64,000 nt of DNA from an uncultured Erwinia sp. (GTDB lineage: Bacteria > Pseudomonadota > Gammaproteobacteria > Enterobacterales > Enterobacteriaceae), in the NCBI GenBank assembly GCA_945290265.1, contig CALYQW010000007.1:49472-113471 (forward strand). The letters are read 5' to 3'. The notes under the pieces were generated by a model that saw only the letters and a program-made list of their open reading frames with translations, did not search any database and had not been told where the DNA came from. Below, piece after piece: positions 10,642 to 20,149 of the stretch. The position numbers and the translations under genes are program-made. How positions within the stretch are numbered: the stretch's first letter is position 1; the number at the start of each line of letters is the position of its first letter.

Positions 10642-11562
10642 TCAGCCTTTGTTAACTGCCTGAACATGCAGCATATCCAGCGCCAGAGACGCCGCCGCCA
10701 GTGCGGTGATATCGGACTGATCGTAACCCGGGGCCACTTCCACCAGATCCATACCAACAATATTCAGCCCCTGCAGGCCGCGCACCAGCTTGCTGGCTTT
10801 ATCGGTGGTCAGACCACCAATCACCGGGGTACCGGTGCCCGGCGCGTGTGCCGGATCGAGGCAGTCAATATCAAAGGTCAGGTAAACCGGCATATCACCG
10901 ACAATCTGCTTCACCTGCGCCAGGATGTCATCCACGCTGCGATCGTTAACCTGTGCCGCATCCAGCACGTTAAAGCCGAGCGATTTATCAAATTCGGTAC
11001 GAATACCGATCTGCACCGAACGCTGCGGATCGATCAGCCCTTCCTGCGGCGCATGGTGGAACATGGTGCCGTGGTCAAAGGTCGGGCCGTTGGAATAGGT
11101 GTCGGTATGGGCATCAAAATGGACCAGCGCCATTTTGCCAAAGGTTTTGGCGTGGGCGCGCAGCAGCGGCAGGCTGATGTAGTGGTCGCCGCCAAAGGTC
11201 AGCATCCGCTTACCGCTGGCCAGCAGACTCTCGGCATGGGCCTGCAGGCGGGTGCTGAGATCCTGAGAATCGCCAAATGCGTACACCAGATCGCCACAGT
11301 CCACCACGTTCAGGCGCTGACGCAGATCGAAATCCCACGGCCAGCGGCAGCCTTCCCACGCCAGATTAGTGGAGATCTGACGGATCGCCCCCGGCCCCAG
11401 GCGGCTGCCCGGACGTCCCGATGTTGCGGCATCAAAAGGCACGCCGGTAATCACCCACTCGGCATCGCTGTCGCAGGGTTTGAAATTAAGCGGAAAGCGC
11501 ATAAAGCCGAAAGCGTTGGAAACCAGCGAGTTGTCATACTCATGGTTTAAGGTATTGTACAT
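10642..11562 (-). CDS. speB: Agmatinase
   Basis: Mn-dependent hydrolysis of agmatine to putrescine and urea, the second step of the arginine decarboxylase route to polyamines. The 306 residues equal E. coli SpeB. The ureohydrolase metal-binding motifs are visible: [20 protein letters not shown] and [22 protein letters not shown] lies before the ATG. speA, encoding the preceding enzyme, is upstream but separated by a YidB-like gene and a strong terminator, so speB probably has its own promoter. Confidence 0.97.
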   Translation of the reverse strand: MYNTLNHEYDNSLVSNAFGFMRFPLNFKPCDSDAEWVITGVPFDAATSGRPGSRLGPGAIRQISTNLAWEGCRWPWDFDLRQRLNVVDCGDLVYAFGDSQDLSTRLQAHAESLLASGKRMLTFGGDHYISLPLLRAHAKTFGKMALVHFDAHTDTYSNGPTFDHGTMFHHAPQEGLIDPQRSVQIGIRTEFDKSLGFNVLDAAQVNDRSVDDILAQVKQIVGDMPVYLTFDIDCLDPAHAPGTGTPVIGGLTTDKASKLVRGLQGLNIVGMDLVEVAPGYDQSDITALAAASLALDMLHVQAVNKG

Positions 11563-11611
11563 AGCAGATCCTCAACAGACAGAAAGCGCGTTGCCGGCGC
11601 TGGTGTGCCTG

Positions 11612-11660
11612 ATAATAATAAAAAAATCCCTTCCCGTCATATCCGACGTGGAAGGGATTA
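11612..11660 (-). terminator. Rho-independent terminator between the yidB-like gene and speB
   Basis: On the minus strand a perfect 10-bp stem (AATCCCTTCC, 15-nt loop, GGAAGGGATT) is followed by TTTTTATTATTATC. This is a textbook terminator 45 bp after the yidB-like stop codon, and it separates that transcript from speB. Confidence 0.88.
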
Positions 11661-11704
11661 GCCTGTGATTTTAGAGCGCTGTGACGCTGGTGAATATCGG
11701 CAGC

Positions 11705-12163
11705 TTATTTTTTGCCAAATAAGCCGTCAACCATCTTCGCCAGATCCTCAGTACCGCCATTACTGACGTGGTTCTCCACGCCCGGCTCCAGCTGGCCTTG
11801 CGGCGATGCGCGGTCAATAAACTGCGGCAGAAACTCCTTCAGTTTTGCCAGCGCATCGTCCTGACTGGTGCCCAGATGATCGGCCAGCGACTGCAGATCA
11901 GTGTTGCTAAATGCCGACTGCAGCTGGTTGGCGTCTACCGGATGATTATCCCCTTTACCCAGCCAGCTCCCGGCCAGGTCGCCCAAACCACCCTGCTGCA
12001 GTTTCGCCAGAACCGCCTGGAAACCGCCCTGAGACTGCACCCATTGCAGGATCGCCATGACTGCCAGTGCCCCCACTTTACCGCCCAAAGGGGAACGCCC
12101 TTCACCAGACTGCTGCGAATTACCCCCCAGGGTATTTTTAATTAACTCATCAAACAGACCCAT
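11705..12163 (-). CDS. YidB-family (DUF937) protein
   Basis: Cytoplasmic protein of unknown function. The 152 residues open with MGLFDELIKNTLGG, typical of YidB/DUF937 proteins, followed by a glycine/glutamine-rich stretch and a C-terminal helical half (LQSLADHLGTSQDDALAKL) with a conserved-looking GGTEDLAKMVDGLFGKK tail. The start is chosen at the ATG preceded by GGGAG; an ATG four codons earlier overlaps that ribosome site. It sits between speA and speB, which are adjacent in E. coli, and ends in its own terminator. Confidence 0.85.
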   Translation of the reverse strand: MGLFDELIKNTLGGNSQQSGEGRSPLGGKVGALAVMAILQWVQSQGGFQAVLAKLQQGGLGDLAGSWLGKGDNHPVDANQLQSAFSNTDLQSLADHLGTSQDDALAKLKEFLPQFIDRASPQGQLEPGVENHVSNGGTEDLAKMVDGLFGKK

Positions 12164-12255
12164 AACCACTCCCATTACTTGCTGCGGAAAAATACAGGAT
12201 TGCGGTTTCCAATCCCGCCGCCGTTCATTACCGGCTATATCCTGTTGAGGTAAAA

Positions 12256-14232
12256 TTACTCATCTTCCAGATAAGTGTAGCCGTATAACCCGCTCTCGAA
12301 CTCTTTAATGAACTGCGCGCGCAGCTCTTCATCCAGTCCGGTCTGCTTAATCTGATTACGGAAGTGGGTCAGCAGCTCTTCCGGGTTCAGCTGCACGTAC
12401 TCCAGCATGTCCGCCACCGTATCGCCTTCATCAGAGAGCTGCACATTAACCCGGCCATCGGCATAAGCAAACACATCCACTGCTTCGGTATCACCGAACA
12501 GGTTATGCATATTGCCGAGGATCTCCTGATACGCACCCACCATAAAGAAGCCGAGCATCGGTGGATTTTCCATATCGTACTGCGGCATCGGCATGGTGGT
12601 AGCAATGCCGTCACCATCAATATAATGGTCGATGGTGCCATCAGAATCACATGTGATATCAAGCAGAACGGCGCGGCGCTCCGGCACTTTATCCAGACCT
12701 TCCAGAGGCAATACCGGGAACAGCTGATCGATTCCCCAGGCATCCGGCATCGACTGGAACAGTGAGAAGTTGACGTAGATCTTATCCGCCATACGCTCCT
12801 GCAGTTCATCAATAATCGGCCGGTGGGCGCGGTTACTGGGGTCAAGATGCTGCTGAATATAGTGACATATCCCTAAATAAAGCTGCTCTGCCCAGGCACG
12901 TTGGGTCAGATCATAGGAGCCGTGCGCATAACCGGTATGGATATCATGCAGATCCATCTGGCTGTCGTGCAGCCATTCGCGCAGCGAACGGCCGCTGTTA
13001 GACCTGTGCATCTCCTGCCAGGTTTCCCACATACTGATTATCGGGCGTGGCGCGTCAATCGATGGCGGCTGCGGCGTGCTGAACTCATTGCGCTCGACGC
13101 CAATAATATTAGAGACCAGTACGGTATGGTGCGCCGTTACCGCGCGCCCGGATTCGGTGATCACCGTTGGATGCGGCAGGTTATGCTCTTTACAGGCATC
13201 GCCAATCGCCCAGATGACGTTGTTGGCGTATTCGTTCAGGCCATAGTTTACCGAGCAGTCGCTTTGGGAACGGGTGCCTTCATAGTCAACCCCCAGACCA
13301 CCGCCAACGTCGAAGCACTGGATATTGACCCCCAGCTTCGCCAGCTCGACGTAGAAACGCGCCGACTCACGCACGCCGGTAGCAATATCGCGGATATTCG
13401 CCATCTGCGAACCGAGGTGGAAGTGCAGCAGCTGCAGGCTTTCGATACGCCCCGCGTTACGCATAATTTCCACCAGATTCAGCACCTGAGAAGCCGACAG
13501 ACCGAACTTGGATTTTTCACCGCCGCTGGCCTGCCACTTGCCTGAGCCCTGAGAGGCCAGGCGCGCACGGATCCCCAAACGCGGCACCACATTCAGACGC
13601 TCTGCTTCTTCCAGCACCAGGCTGACTTCGGTCATTTTTTCCAGCACCAGGTAGACCTTGTGCCCCATCTTCTCGCCGATCAGCGCCAGACGGATATATT
13701 CGCGGTCTTTGTAGCCGTTACAGACAATCACTGAGCGGGTCATGCCGGCATGGGCCAGCACTGCCATCAGTTCGGCTTTCGAGCCGGCTTCCAGCCCGAG
13801 CGGCTCACCGGAGTTGATCAGCGATTCAATCACGCGCTTATGCTGGTTAACCTTGATCGGATACACCAGGAAGTAGTCACCGCGATAGCCGTATGACTCA
13901 CGCGCACGTTTGAACGCGGCGTTGATGGAGCGCAGACGGTGCTGCAAAATTTGCGGGAAGCAGAACAAAGCTGGCAGACGCTGGCCGTTAGCTTCGCGCT
14001 CTTTCACCAGTTTCGCCAGGTCCACCCGCGCCTGCGGCACATCGGGATCGGGGCAGACGCTGATATGGCCCAGTTCATTGACGTCGTAATAGTTATTGCC
14101 CCACCAGGCAATATTGTAGGTACGCAGCATTCTACTGGCATCCTGGCTGTTAACGGCCACTTCCTGCATGGAACGCAGTACACCCTGTTCGCCTGCTGAC
14201 GAACCCTTAATTGATTTCATGTCGTCAGACAT
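12256..14232 (-). CDS. speA: Biosynthetic arginine decarboxylase
   Basis: PLP-dependent decarboxylation of arginine to agmatine, feeding SpeB. The 658 residues equal E. coli SpeA. Visible are the PLP-lysine region [13 protein letters not shown], the glycine-rich phosphate-binding loop [14 protein letters not shown] and the substrate cysteine region [20 protein letters not shown]. The start [10 protein letters not shown] is preceded by GAGG at seven bases; the frame is open nine codons further upstream. A YqgB-like leader reading frame overlaps the start (see the intergenic entry). Confidence 0.97.
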   Translation of the reverse strand: MSDDMKSIKGSSAGEQGVLRSMQEVAVNSQDASRMLRTYNIAWWGNNYYDVNELGHISVCPDPDVPQARVDLAKLVKEREANGQRLPALFCFPQILQHRLRSINAAFKRARESYGYRGDYFLVYPIKVNQHKRVIESLINSGEPLGLEAGSKAELMAVLAHAGMTRSVIVCNGYKDREYIRLALIGEKMGHKVYLVLEKMTEVSLVLEEAERLNVVPRLGIRARLASQGSGKWQASGGEKSKFGLSASQVLNLVEIMRNAGRIESLQLLHFHLGSQMANIRDIATGVRESARFYVELAKLGVNIQCFDVGGGLGVDYEGTRSQSDCSVNYGLNEYANNVIWAIGDACKEHNLPHPTVITESGRAVTAHHTVLVSNIIGVERNEFSTPQPPSIDAPRPIISMWETWQEMHRSNSGRSLREWLHDSQMDLHDIHTGYAHGSYDLTQRAWAEQLYLGICHYIQQHLDPSNRAHRPIIDELQERMADKIYVNFSLFQSMPDAWGIDQLFPVLPLEGLDKVPERRAVLLDITCDSDGTIDHYIDGDGIATTMPMPQYDMENPPMLGFFMVGAYQEILGNMHNLFGDTEAVDVFAYADGRVNVQLSDEGDTVADMLEYVQLNPEELLTHFRNQIKQTGLDEELRAQFIKEFESGLYGYTYLEDE

Positions 14233-14839
14233 CGCAAACCTCAATATGTTGTGAAGCAAAACGGTTAACTTCTGCTGCGGGCAAAGCCGACAGCAGCAAC
14301 GCTCTGCACGGCAGCACCCTCAGCCTGGCAGGCTGGCGCAGCGTGAAAATAAGCTGATGAAGTATAGCACTGTAAAACACGTCAAAAACCCCACGTACCC
14401 GGTCAGACAAAACTGATAGCGAAAGTTCAGTCACCCTGAACAACAACACTGGCGCACTGTCATCGTGTTCGGCACATTTTTAGGATTGGCAGAAAGTTAA
14501 CTGGCTGGCTGGAAAAGGAACACGCCGGACCGGCGTTTCGCAACGGATGAGACAGACCCTGGTTCATTACGGTTATCACCTCCACACCCACCCACGGGGG
14601 GTCGGAAAATCAACACGAGCGTTACAGCCTGACCGCTGTGGGCGCACTGGCGGTGGCGATGCCTGAGCGGAAAAAGATGCCACAGGTTGTCGCGTTTATA
14701 CCCCCTGAGAGCGAAAAATGCAAAAGCTAAATCAGCTGCCAACTGTTTAGCAGCAAAATAATTTCCCGCTAACCCGGATGGTGAAAAATGTGACTGAGCT
14801 AAAAAGTGCTGGCAATCGGCGCAGCCTCTACTCTAAAAT
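14233..14839. other. speA-metK intergenic region with a YqgB-like leader frame
   Basis: About 820 bp separate the divergent speA and metK. On the minus strand, a 74-codon frame (14225-14449) overlaps the speA start. Its last 25 codons ([15 protein letters not shown] then NRF) resemble the tail of E. coli YqgB, the small peptide encoded immediately before speA, but no ATG lies near the matching part, so it may be a degenerate or GTG-started leader. A second minus-strand frame at 14497-14742 (81 codons) has no ribosome site and no recognisable features. The remainder appears to be promoter DNA. Confidence 0.35.
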
Positions 14840-14871
14840 AGCCGTCCAGATGTGGATCCATCTAAACTGGA
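14840..14871. promoter_or_regulatory. MetJ operator array (met boxes) upstream of metK
   Basis: Four consecutive 8-bp units, AGCCGTCC, AGATGTGG, ATCCATCT and AAACTGGA, match the tandem met-box pattern (consensus AGACGTCT), with the middle two best. They lie about 185 bp upstream of the metK start. metK is an established MetJ/SAM-repressed gene in E. coli, so motif and context agree. Confidence 0.65.
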
Positions 14872-15055
14872 TAGCATTTAAGCATCACTAGAACTCAGTC
14901 AGCTTCGGCTGGCATGGCAGCAAAGCAGCCAGTACGGCATTGATTTCAGATTTCAGCATTAACATCAGTACTGCTCATGGCTTTGCCTGTGGGGGCGTAG
15001 TCAGTCTGCGCTAAGCAGCCGTCATTTAACCCGTTTCAGTAAGGTAAAGAACAAA

Positions 15056-16210
15056 ATGGCCAAACACCTTTTTACATCCGAGTCCGTATCAGAAGGACAT
15101 CCTGATAAAATCGCCGATCAAATTTCTGATGCTGTGCTCGATGCCATCCTTGAGCAGGATCCGAAAGCGCGTGTCGCCTGCGAAACCTATGTTAAGACCG
15201 GCATGGTGCTGGTTGGTGGTGAAATCACTACCAGCGCCTGGGTAGACATTGAAGAAATTACCCGTCAGACCGTACGTGATATCGGCTATGTCCATTCTGA
15301 TATGGGCTTTGATGCCAACTCTTGCGCGGTACTGAGCGCGATTGGTAAGCAGTCACCGGATATCAACCAGGGCGTTGACCGTGCCGATCCGCTGGAGCAG
15401 GGTGCCGGTGACCAGGGGCTGATGTTTGGTTATGCCACCAATGAAACTGATGTGCTGATGCCGGCACCCGTGACTTATGCTCACCGCCTGGTACAGCGCC
15501 AGTCTGAAGTGCGTAAAAACGGCAGCCTGCCGTGGCTGCGTCCGGATGCGAAAAGCCAGATCACCTTCCAGTACGACGATGGCAAAATTGTCGGTATTGA
15601 TGCCGTGGTGCTGTCAACTCAGCATGCGGAAGATATTTCCCAGCGCGATCTGCAGGAAGCGGTGATGGAAGAGATCATCAAACCGGTACTGCCGGCAGAG
15701 TGGATCAACGCCAGCACCAAATACCATATCAACCCAACCGGTCGTTTTGTGATTGGTGGTCCAATGGGCGACTGTGGTCTGACCGGGCGTAAAATCATCG
15801 TTGATACCTACGGCGGCATGGCGCGTCACGGCGGCGGTGCCTTCTCTGGTAAGGATCCGTCAAAAGTTGACCGTTCTGCCGCCTACGCCGCCCGCTATGT
15901 GGCAAAAAATATTGTCGCCGCCGGTCTGGCGGATCGCTGTGAGATCCAGGTATCTTACGCTATCGGCGTAGCAGAACCGACTTCCATCATGGTGGAAACC
16001 TTTGGCACCGAGAAAATTGCCACTGAGCAGCTGAACCTGCTGGTACGTGAGTTCTTCGATCTGCGTCCTTACGGTCTGATCCAGATGCTGGATCTGCTGC
16101 ACCCAATCTACCGTGAAACTGCTGCTTACGGTCACTTTGGTCGCGAACACTTCCCGTGGGAAAAAACCGACAAAGCGGCACAGCTGCGTGATGCTGCTGG
16201 TCTGAAATAA
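15056..16210 (+). CDS. metK: S-adenosylmethionine synthase
   Basis: Makes S-adenosylmethionine from methionine and ATP; essential cytoplasmic tetramer. The 384 residues equal E. coli MetK. Signatures: [20 protein letters not shown] at the N-terminus, the methionine adenosyltransferase motif [12 protein letters not shown] and the P-loop-like [28 protein letters not shown] precedes the ATG. Transcribed alone, with an upstream met-box array and a strong terminator downstream. Confidence 0.98.
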   Translation: MAKHLFTSESVSEGHPDKIADQISDAVLDAILEQDPKARVACETYVKTGMVLVGGEITTSAWVDIEEITRQTVRDIGYVHSDMGFDANSCAVLSAIGKQSPDINQGVDRADPLEQGAGDQGLMFGYATNETDVLMPAPVTYAHRLVQRQSEVRKNGSLPWLRPDAKSQITFQYDDGKIVGIDAVVLSTQHAEDISQRDLQEAVMEEIIKPVLPAEWINASTKYHINPTGRFVIGGPMGDCGLTGRKIIVDTYGGMARHGGGAFSGKDPSKVDRSAAYAARYVAKNIVAAGLADRCEIQVSYAIGVAEPTSIMVETFGTEKIATEQLNLLVREFFDLRPYGLIQMLDLLHPIYRETAAYGHFGREHFPWEKTDKAAQLRDAAGLK

Positions 16211-16271
16211 GCTTTCGTCTGGCATCTGTATGCAGACGCCCCGGCAGATTAAGCGATTAAAGTTATGATAA

Positions 16272-16304
16272 AAATCCGGGATACATTTGCTCCCGGATTT
16301 TTTT
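16272..16304 (+). terminator. Rho-independent terminator after metK
   Basis: AAATCCGGGA and TCCCGGATTT form a perfect 10-bp stem with a 9-nt loop, followed by a T-run, 61 bp after the metK stop codon. Confidence 0.9.
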
Positions 16305-16320
16305 ATATCTATTAAGTTGG

Positions 16321-16389
16321 AGTACGTGGGATTCGGAGCACAGGCCTGGGTTCAAAATAACGAATAAAACAGCCTGGCGGGACAGGCTC
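16321..16389. repeat. Partial second copy of the MITE-like element
   Basis: This copy matches the right half of the element at 3562-3705: AGTACGTG, then TTCAAAATAACGAATAAAA and the terminal repeat CCTGGCGGGACAGGCTC, with scattered changes. The left half is absent. As in the first copy, the right end abuts the stop codon of a minus-strand gene, and the AGCCTG/CAGGCT hairpin plus TTTTATT on the minus strand provides a terminator. The hairpin has compensating changes in both arms compared with the first copy. Confidence 0.7.
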
Positions 16390-16800
16390 TTAATTAATAT
16401 CCGCTGCTTTTAACTCTCCATTTTCGGTCCATAGTGAAAATGTAACACTGTAATTATTCCCCACCGGAACCCTGTCCTTCCCGTTCCGATACACAGACTG
16501 TACAGAGGATATATAGGCATGACCCGATGCAAACCTGAAATCAAAGTTCGGCAGGCACTGACCAGCACGTAACTCTGAAGCATTTTGCACGGTGAATTTT
16601 TTTTCTATCCGATTATCATAATTACCGACTTCACTGATACTCAGTGAATGAAGCCGTTCCTCAGCAGATATCGGCGCGGAGATACAAACCTGACCGGCAA
16701 CAGTTGTGATACCAGATTGGATATTGGCTGGCCGAATATCTCCCATATGACAGGAAGTAATAAGAAAAATGGTAAAAATAGATATTAATATTTTTATCAT
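16390..16800 (-). CDS. Lipoprotein, probable immunity partner of the adjacent effector-like gene
   Basis: A 136-residue secreted lipoprotein: an N-terminal hydrophobic segment ends in the lipobox ITSC (cysteine near residue 17), followed by a beta-rich domain (TTVAGQVCISAP; then VPVGNNYSVTFSLW). The pattern resembles proteins annotated as T6SS immunity periplasmic lipoproteins, a recollection rather than a search result. It begins 10 bp after the broken HExxH gene, the usual effector-immunity spacing. Low GC compared with metK suggests transfer. It appears intact although its partner is frameshifted. Alternative: an unrelated surface lipoprotein. Confidence 0.6.
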   Translation of the reverse strand: MIKILISIFTIFLITSCHMGDIRPANIQSGITTVAGQVCISAPISAEERLHSLSISEVGNYDNRIEKKFTVQNASELRAGQCLPNFDFRFASGHAYISSVQSVYRNGKDRVPVGNNYSVTFSLWTENGELKAADIN

Positions 16801-16810
16801 TAATTTGCCC

Positions 16811-17330
16811 TCACAATATGGATGCCGGGAGTATTTTCCGAAAAAGTGATTTCGTATTACCGTTCAATTCGCCCTGAAATCCAGCCATCCTGCCGATTTC
16901 CTTTTGTAACTCGCCAGTTCCGTAAGTCTTCAACAAAAAATAATCCGCTATGATTTGAGTCTGTTGTTCCATACTGTAATTATTTAATTTTTTATTTACA
17001 TCAATGGTATATTTATAACTTGAAGCCCAACTAAATAAACCTCTTGTTTTTACCCACATACCATTTGTTTTTTGCCAAACATGTACCATTTCATGAAAAA
17101 AAATGTTTATCCGAATTTGATGATTTAGAAAAATCTTTTTGATAGGTTTCTTTTCTGAAATACATTTCACCATTCGGAGTCATACCCACAAACTTACCCT
17201 GGAGAGCAAATGGAAGATAGCTTTCACAGTTAACCCAAACGTTGTTCCACTGAATCGAATTACCGAAAATACTTTTCCCAAGCTGTATTTCACCTGAAGT
17301 TAAGAGACGTACCGAACCTTCCCTTCCCAT
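16811..17330 (-). pseudogene. Frameshifted HExxH zinc-metalloprotease-like effector (Rhs/Vgr-associated family)
   Basis: Two overlapping minus-strand frames join into one protein of about 172 residues. The first (from 17330) gives MGREGSVRLLTSGEIQLGK... through MTPNGEMYFRK and stops after SDKHFF; the second supplies HEMVHVWQKTNGMWVKTRG and the C-terminal half (YSMEQQTQIIADYFLLKTYG). The break is an A8 run at 17096-17103; seven A would restore DKHFFHEMVHVWQ. HEMVH is a zinc-protease motif. The arrangement resembles small proteins annotated as type IV/VI secretion Rhs or Vgr-related, a family recollection. An immunity-like lipoprotein follows. Sequencing error or phase variation at the run cannot be excluded. 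Confidence 0.65.
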
Positions 17331-17605
17331 TATTGTGACATTCCATTAGCAAGAACAATCTGATTTTACTGTAGTACCAAAAATTTATCAAACAAGGGTG
17401 AATAGCGGGTATATATAAAATATGCCATCACTATGATGGTATACCTGATACTCACGAGTCGGGAGTTTGTTGCTGGCAGAACCCTGACAGGGCATCAGTT
17501 ATTTTCCTGATAAACTACCTGGCACAGCGAGTGTCACGGACAAACTGATGACCATAGCAGAACAGCGGATTCTAAACCGCTATTCTGACTTTACAGCCCC
17601 AGGTT

Positions 17606-17907
17606 TTACTCACAAATCTGATAGCCAGCATAAATACGGCAAACCCGTCCGCCGCCCGGAGCGGGAACCGATGGTTTCGCTCCACCGCCGCCTGATGCCC
17701 CCTGAACCAGCTTGCTGGCCGCGTAACCGGCACCCGCGAGAGCCGCGCCCCTATTGCTCCGGGGATGACGCCGACCCCACCAATAGCAGCACCACCCAGC
17801 CCTCCTGTGACCGCACCGGCAGCCATTGCACCAGCCAGCTCGCCACCGCTGAAACCTTCGGCACCGACAATGGTTCTTAACACAAGTTGATTTAATTACT
17901 GCATCAT
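17606..17907 (-). pseudogene. Decayed glycine-rich bacteriocin (class II microcin-like) precursor
   Basis: Starts at tandem ATGs behind AGGGGA and encodes, apart from two lesions, a peptide of about 100 residues: a leader ending in EGFSGG (double-glycine type), a glycine-zipper core (ELAGAMAAGAVTGGLGGAA; later AGAGYAASKLVQGASGGGG) and a tail with two cysteines (GGGRVCRIYAGYQICE). Lesion one is TAA at codon 4. Lesion two is a frameshift at a C4 run, 17748-17751 on the plus strand; one extra base restores the frame to the tail. A GTG start at 17883 would bypass the stop but has no ribosome site. The family assignment rests on composition and layout. Confidence 0.6.
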
Positions 17908-17924
17908 AATTCCCCTGTCAATTA

Positions 17925-18119
17925 TTAGCGAACGGTGGGTTTCCTTTTGCAATAAAGGAAAAGCAGTAGCGAGCTGTAAACAACTCCCTGGGAGAATGTC
18001 GCTTCCGGGTTAAACTCCGCACCTGATATAACGGTAACCAGGTTTGCGGTAGTGTAATAAATTGCCAGCAGGAGCAACCAGAATATAATACACTGAAACT
18101 ATAACTTTGCCATTCCCAT
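17925..18119 (-). pseudogene. Decayed bacteriocin immunity-like membrane protein
   Basis: A 64-codon frame behind a strong GGAGG begins MGMAKL, meets TAG at codon 7, then continues FQCIIFWLLLLAIYYTTANL with a second hydrophobic segment (GVVYSSLLLFLY) and a basic end (CKRKPTVR). Two transmembrane helices and a basic tail are typical of small microcin immunity proteins. It lies 17 bp upstream of the bacteriocin frame on the same strand, the expected operon order. A single base change (for example TAT to TAG) would explain the stop. Confidence 0.55.
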
Positions 18120-18741
18120 ACCCTGTCCTCCTTTGACGGCATGAAATAACAACAGCGATGCTGGCACAGCGGGAGAAATTAAACTATCCGATTAGTTGAT
18201 AAAAACAAATTTTCGCAAATTATTTTAATAAATTTTCTTATTTTAGATTTGAACAAAGATCGCACTGAGCCGATTGCAGGGTTAGCTGTCAGCAAATCAC
18301 GCCCCTTAAACCCAAAGTATTAAAAGGGATTTAAGCGTCAATCTGATGGTGGCTTATCTCTGCCTGATTAATAGTTAACCTTACCGATTATCGATAAATT
18401 TCGCCCGAAAACAAAACCAATATAATCAATGAGTTAATTAGTGGTGACTCGATAAAAAAACGAATATGATAGCGATTACACTTTTCACCACATTTATCCC
18501 AAAATTTTGAGACTTAAATCACCTTTTTACCTAACATGATTTGCACTACTTTCAGCGCTGTCTTACATCATAGTAGTCAGTTAACTGGCAGTCTGTGCGC
18601 CTGACAGGTACAGGAAAAAAAACAGGCTTCTCGTGAGCAGGAAGATGTAACCGATTACACAGACAAACTCTGTTTTTCTCACGCTGTCCGCTATCCTGAT
18701 GGTCTGTTAACACCATAAACGTTTTACTCAACGGAGGCATT
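18120..18741. other. AT-rich intergenic region with the galP promoter
   Basis: About 620 bp without a supportable gene. The part from roughly 18180 to 18540 is clearly AT-rich, unlike the flanking core genes, and may be residue of the transferred segment to its left. Next to galP, CATAAACGTTTTAC (about 18714-18727) is a rough match to the GalR/LacI-family operator pattern around AACGTT, and ACGGAGG is the galP ribosome site. The operator call is tentative. Confidence 0.4.
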
Positions 18742-20139
18742 ATGCCTGATAATAAAAAACGCAGCAGAACATCGAACCAGGCGATGACCCTGTTTGTCTG
18801 TTTCCTGGCTGCACTGGCTGGCCTGTTGTTTGGGCTGGATATTGGCGTGATCGCCGGGGCGCTACCTTTTATCGCAAAAAGCTTCGACGTCACTGCACAC
18901 CAGCAGGAATGGATTGTAAGCTCAATGATGTTTGGTGCCGCGATTGGCGCAGTCGGCAGCGGATGGATGTCCTCTTCTCTGGGCCGTAAAAAAAGCCTGA
19001 TGATTGGCGCAATTCTGTTCGTTATCGGTTCGCTGTGGTCCGCCCTCTCCCCTAACCCGGAAATGCTGATTGTGGCTCGCATTCTGCTGGGTCTGGCAGT
19101 GGGCGTGGCGTCTTATACCGCTCCGCTGTATCTGTCGGAAATTGCCCCGGAGAAAATTCGCGGCAGTATGATCTCACTGTACCAGCTGATGATCACTATC
19201 GGTATTCTCGGCGCGTATCTGTCCGACACCGCCTTCAGTTACAGCGGCGCATGGCGCTGGATGCTGGGCATCATCACCATCCCTGCCCTGCTGCTGCTGA
19301 TTGGCGTAGTCTTCCTGCCGAACAGCCCGCGCTGGCTGGCCGCCAAAGGCAACTTCCGCGATGCTCAGCGGGTGCTGGATCGCCTGCGTGACAGCAGCGA
19401 GCAGGCTAAGCGTGAGCTGGATGAAATCCGCGAAAGCCTGAAGATTAAACAGTCCGGCGGGTCGCTGTTTAAAGATAACAGCAACTTCCGTCGGGCGGTT
19501 TATCTCGGGGTTCTGTTGCAGGTGATGCAGCAGTTTACCGGGATGAACGTGATTATGTACTACGCACCGAAAATCTTTGAGATTGCCGGCTTTGCCAATA
19601 CCACGCAGCAAATGTGGGGTACGGTGATTGTTGGTCTGGTTAACGTGCTGGCCACTTTTATCGCTATCGGTCTGGTAGATCGCTGGGGACGTAAACCGAC
19701 GCTGAAACTGGGCTTCCTGGTGATGGCCATCGGTATGGGCGTACTGGGTACCATGCTGCATGTAGGTATCGACACCAGCGCCGCACAGTACTTTGCTGTT
19801 GCGATGCTGCTAATGTTTATCGTCGGTTTCGCCATGAGTGCCGGCCCGCTGATCTGGGTGCTGTGTTCTGAAATTCAGCCGCTGAAAGGGCGTGATTTCG
19901 GCATCGCCGTTTCGACCACCACTAACTGGATTGCCAATATGGTGGTGGGTGCGACCTTCCTGACCATGCTGAATACCCTGGGCAATGCCAACACGTTCTG
20001 GGTGTATGCCGCACTGAATCTGTTCTTTATTGTGCTGACCTTCTGGCTGATCCCGGAAACCAAGAATGTTTCGCTGGAGCATATTGAACGTAATTTGTTG
20101 AGTGGTAAACGGCTGCGCGATATCGGTCAGCAGGACTGA
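18742..20139 (+). CDS. galP: Galactose:proton symporter
   Basis: Inner-membrane MFS sugar porter that brings in galactose and glucose with protons. The 465 residues align almost throughout with E. coli GalP (464). Twelve hydrophobic segments are visible, with the sugar-porter signatures [28 protein letters not shown], the PESPR-type motif as [25 protein letters not shown] and [10 protein letters not shown], and the PETK motif near the C-terminus. A GGAGG site precedes the ATG. Monocistronic, followed by the repeat block. Confidence 0.96.
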   Translation: MPDNKKRSRTSNQAMTLFVCFLAALAGLLFGLDIGVIAGALPFIAKSFDVTAHQQEWIVSSMMFGAAIGAVGSGWMSSSLGRKKSLMIGAILFVIGSLWSALSPNPEMLIVARILLGLAVGVASYTAPLYLSEIAPEKIRGSMISLYQLMITIGILGAYLSDTAFSYSGAWRWMLGIITIPALLLLIGVVFLPNSPRWLAAKGNFRDAQRVLDRLRDSSEQAKRELDEIRESLKIKQSGGSLFKDNSNFRRAVYLGVLLQVMQQFTGMNVIMYYAPKIFEIAGFANTTQQMWGTVIVGLVNVLATFIAIGLVDRWGRKPTLKLGFLVMAIGMGVLGTMLHVGIDTSAAQYFAVAMLLMFIVGFAMSAGPLIWVLCSEIQPLKGRDFGIAVSTTTNWIANMVVGATFLTMLNTLGNANTFWVYAALNLFFIVLTFWLIPETKNVSLEHIERNLLSGKRLRDIGQQD

Positions 20140-20149
20140 TTCCCACAGT

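Noticed and set aside
10666-11550. 294-codon plus-strand ORF opposite speB
   Set aside because: Antisense to agmatinase across its whole length with no recognisable domain.
14497-14742. 81-codon minus-strand ORF between speA and metK
   Set aside because: No ribosome binding site, no recognisable features and unusual composition; considered as a YqgD-type gene but unsupported.
17548-17880. 110-codon plus-strand ORF over the bacteriocin remains
   Set aside because: Pro/Thr/Ser-rich shadow of the glycine-rich minus-strand frames; the minus-strand reading explains the ribosome site, leader and tail.
17918-18142. 74-codon minus-strand ORF over the immunity-like gene
   Set aside because: Its start has no ribosome site, whereas the neighbouring frame has GGAGG and two transmembrane segments apart from one TAG. 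A frameshift joining this frame's start to the hydrophobic part remains a minor alternative.
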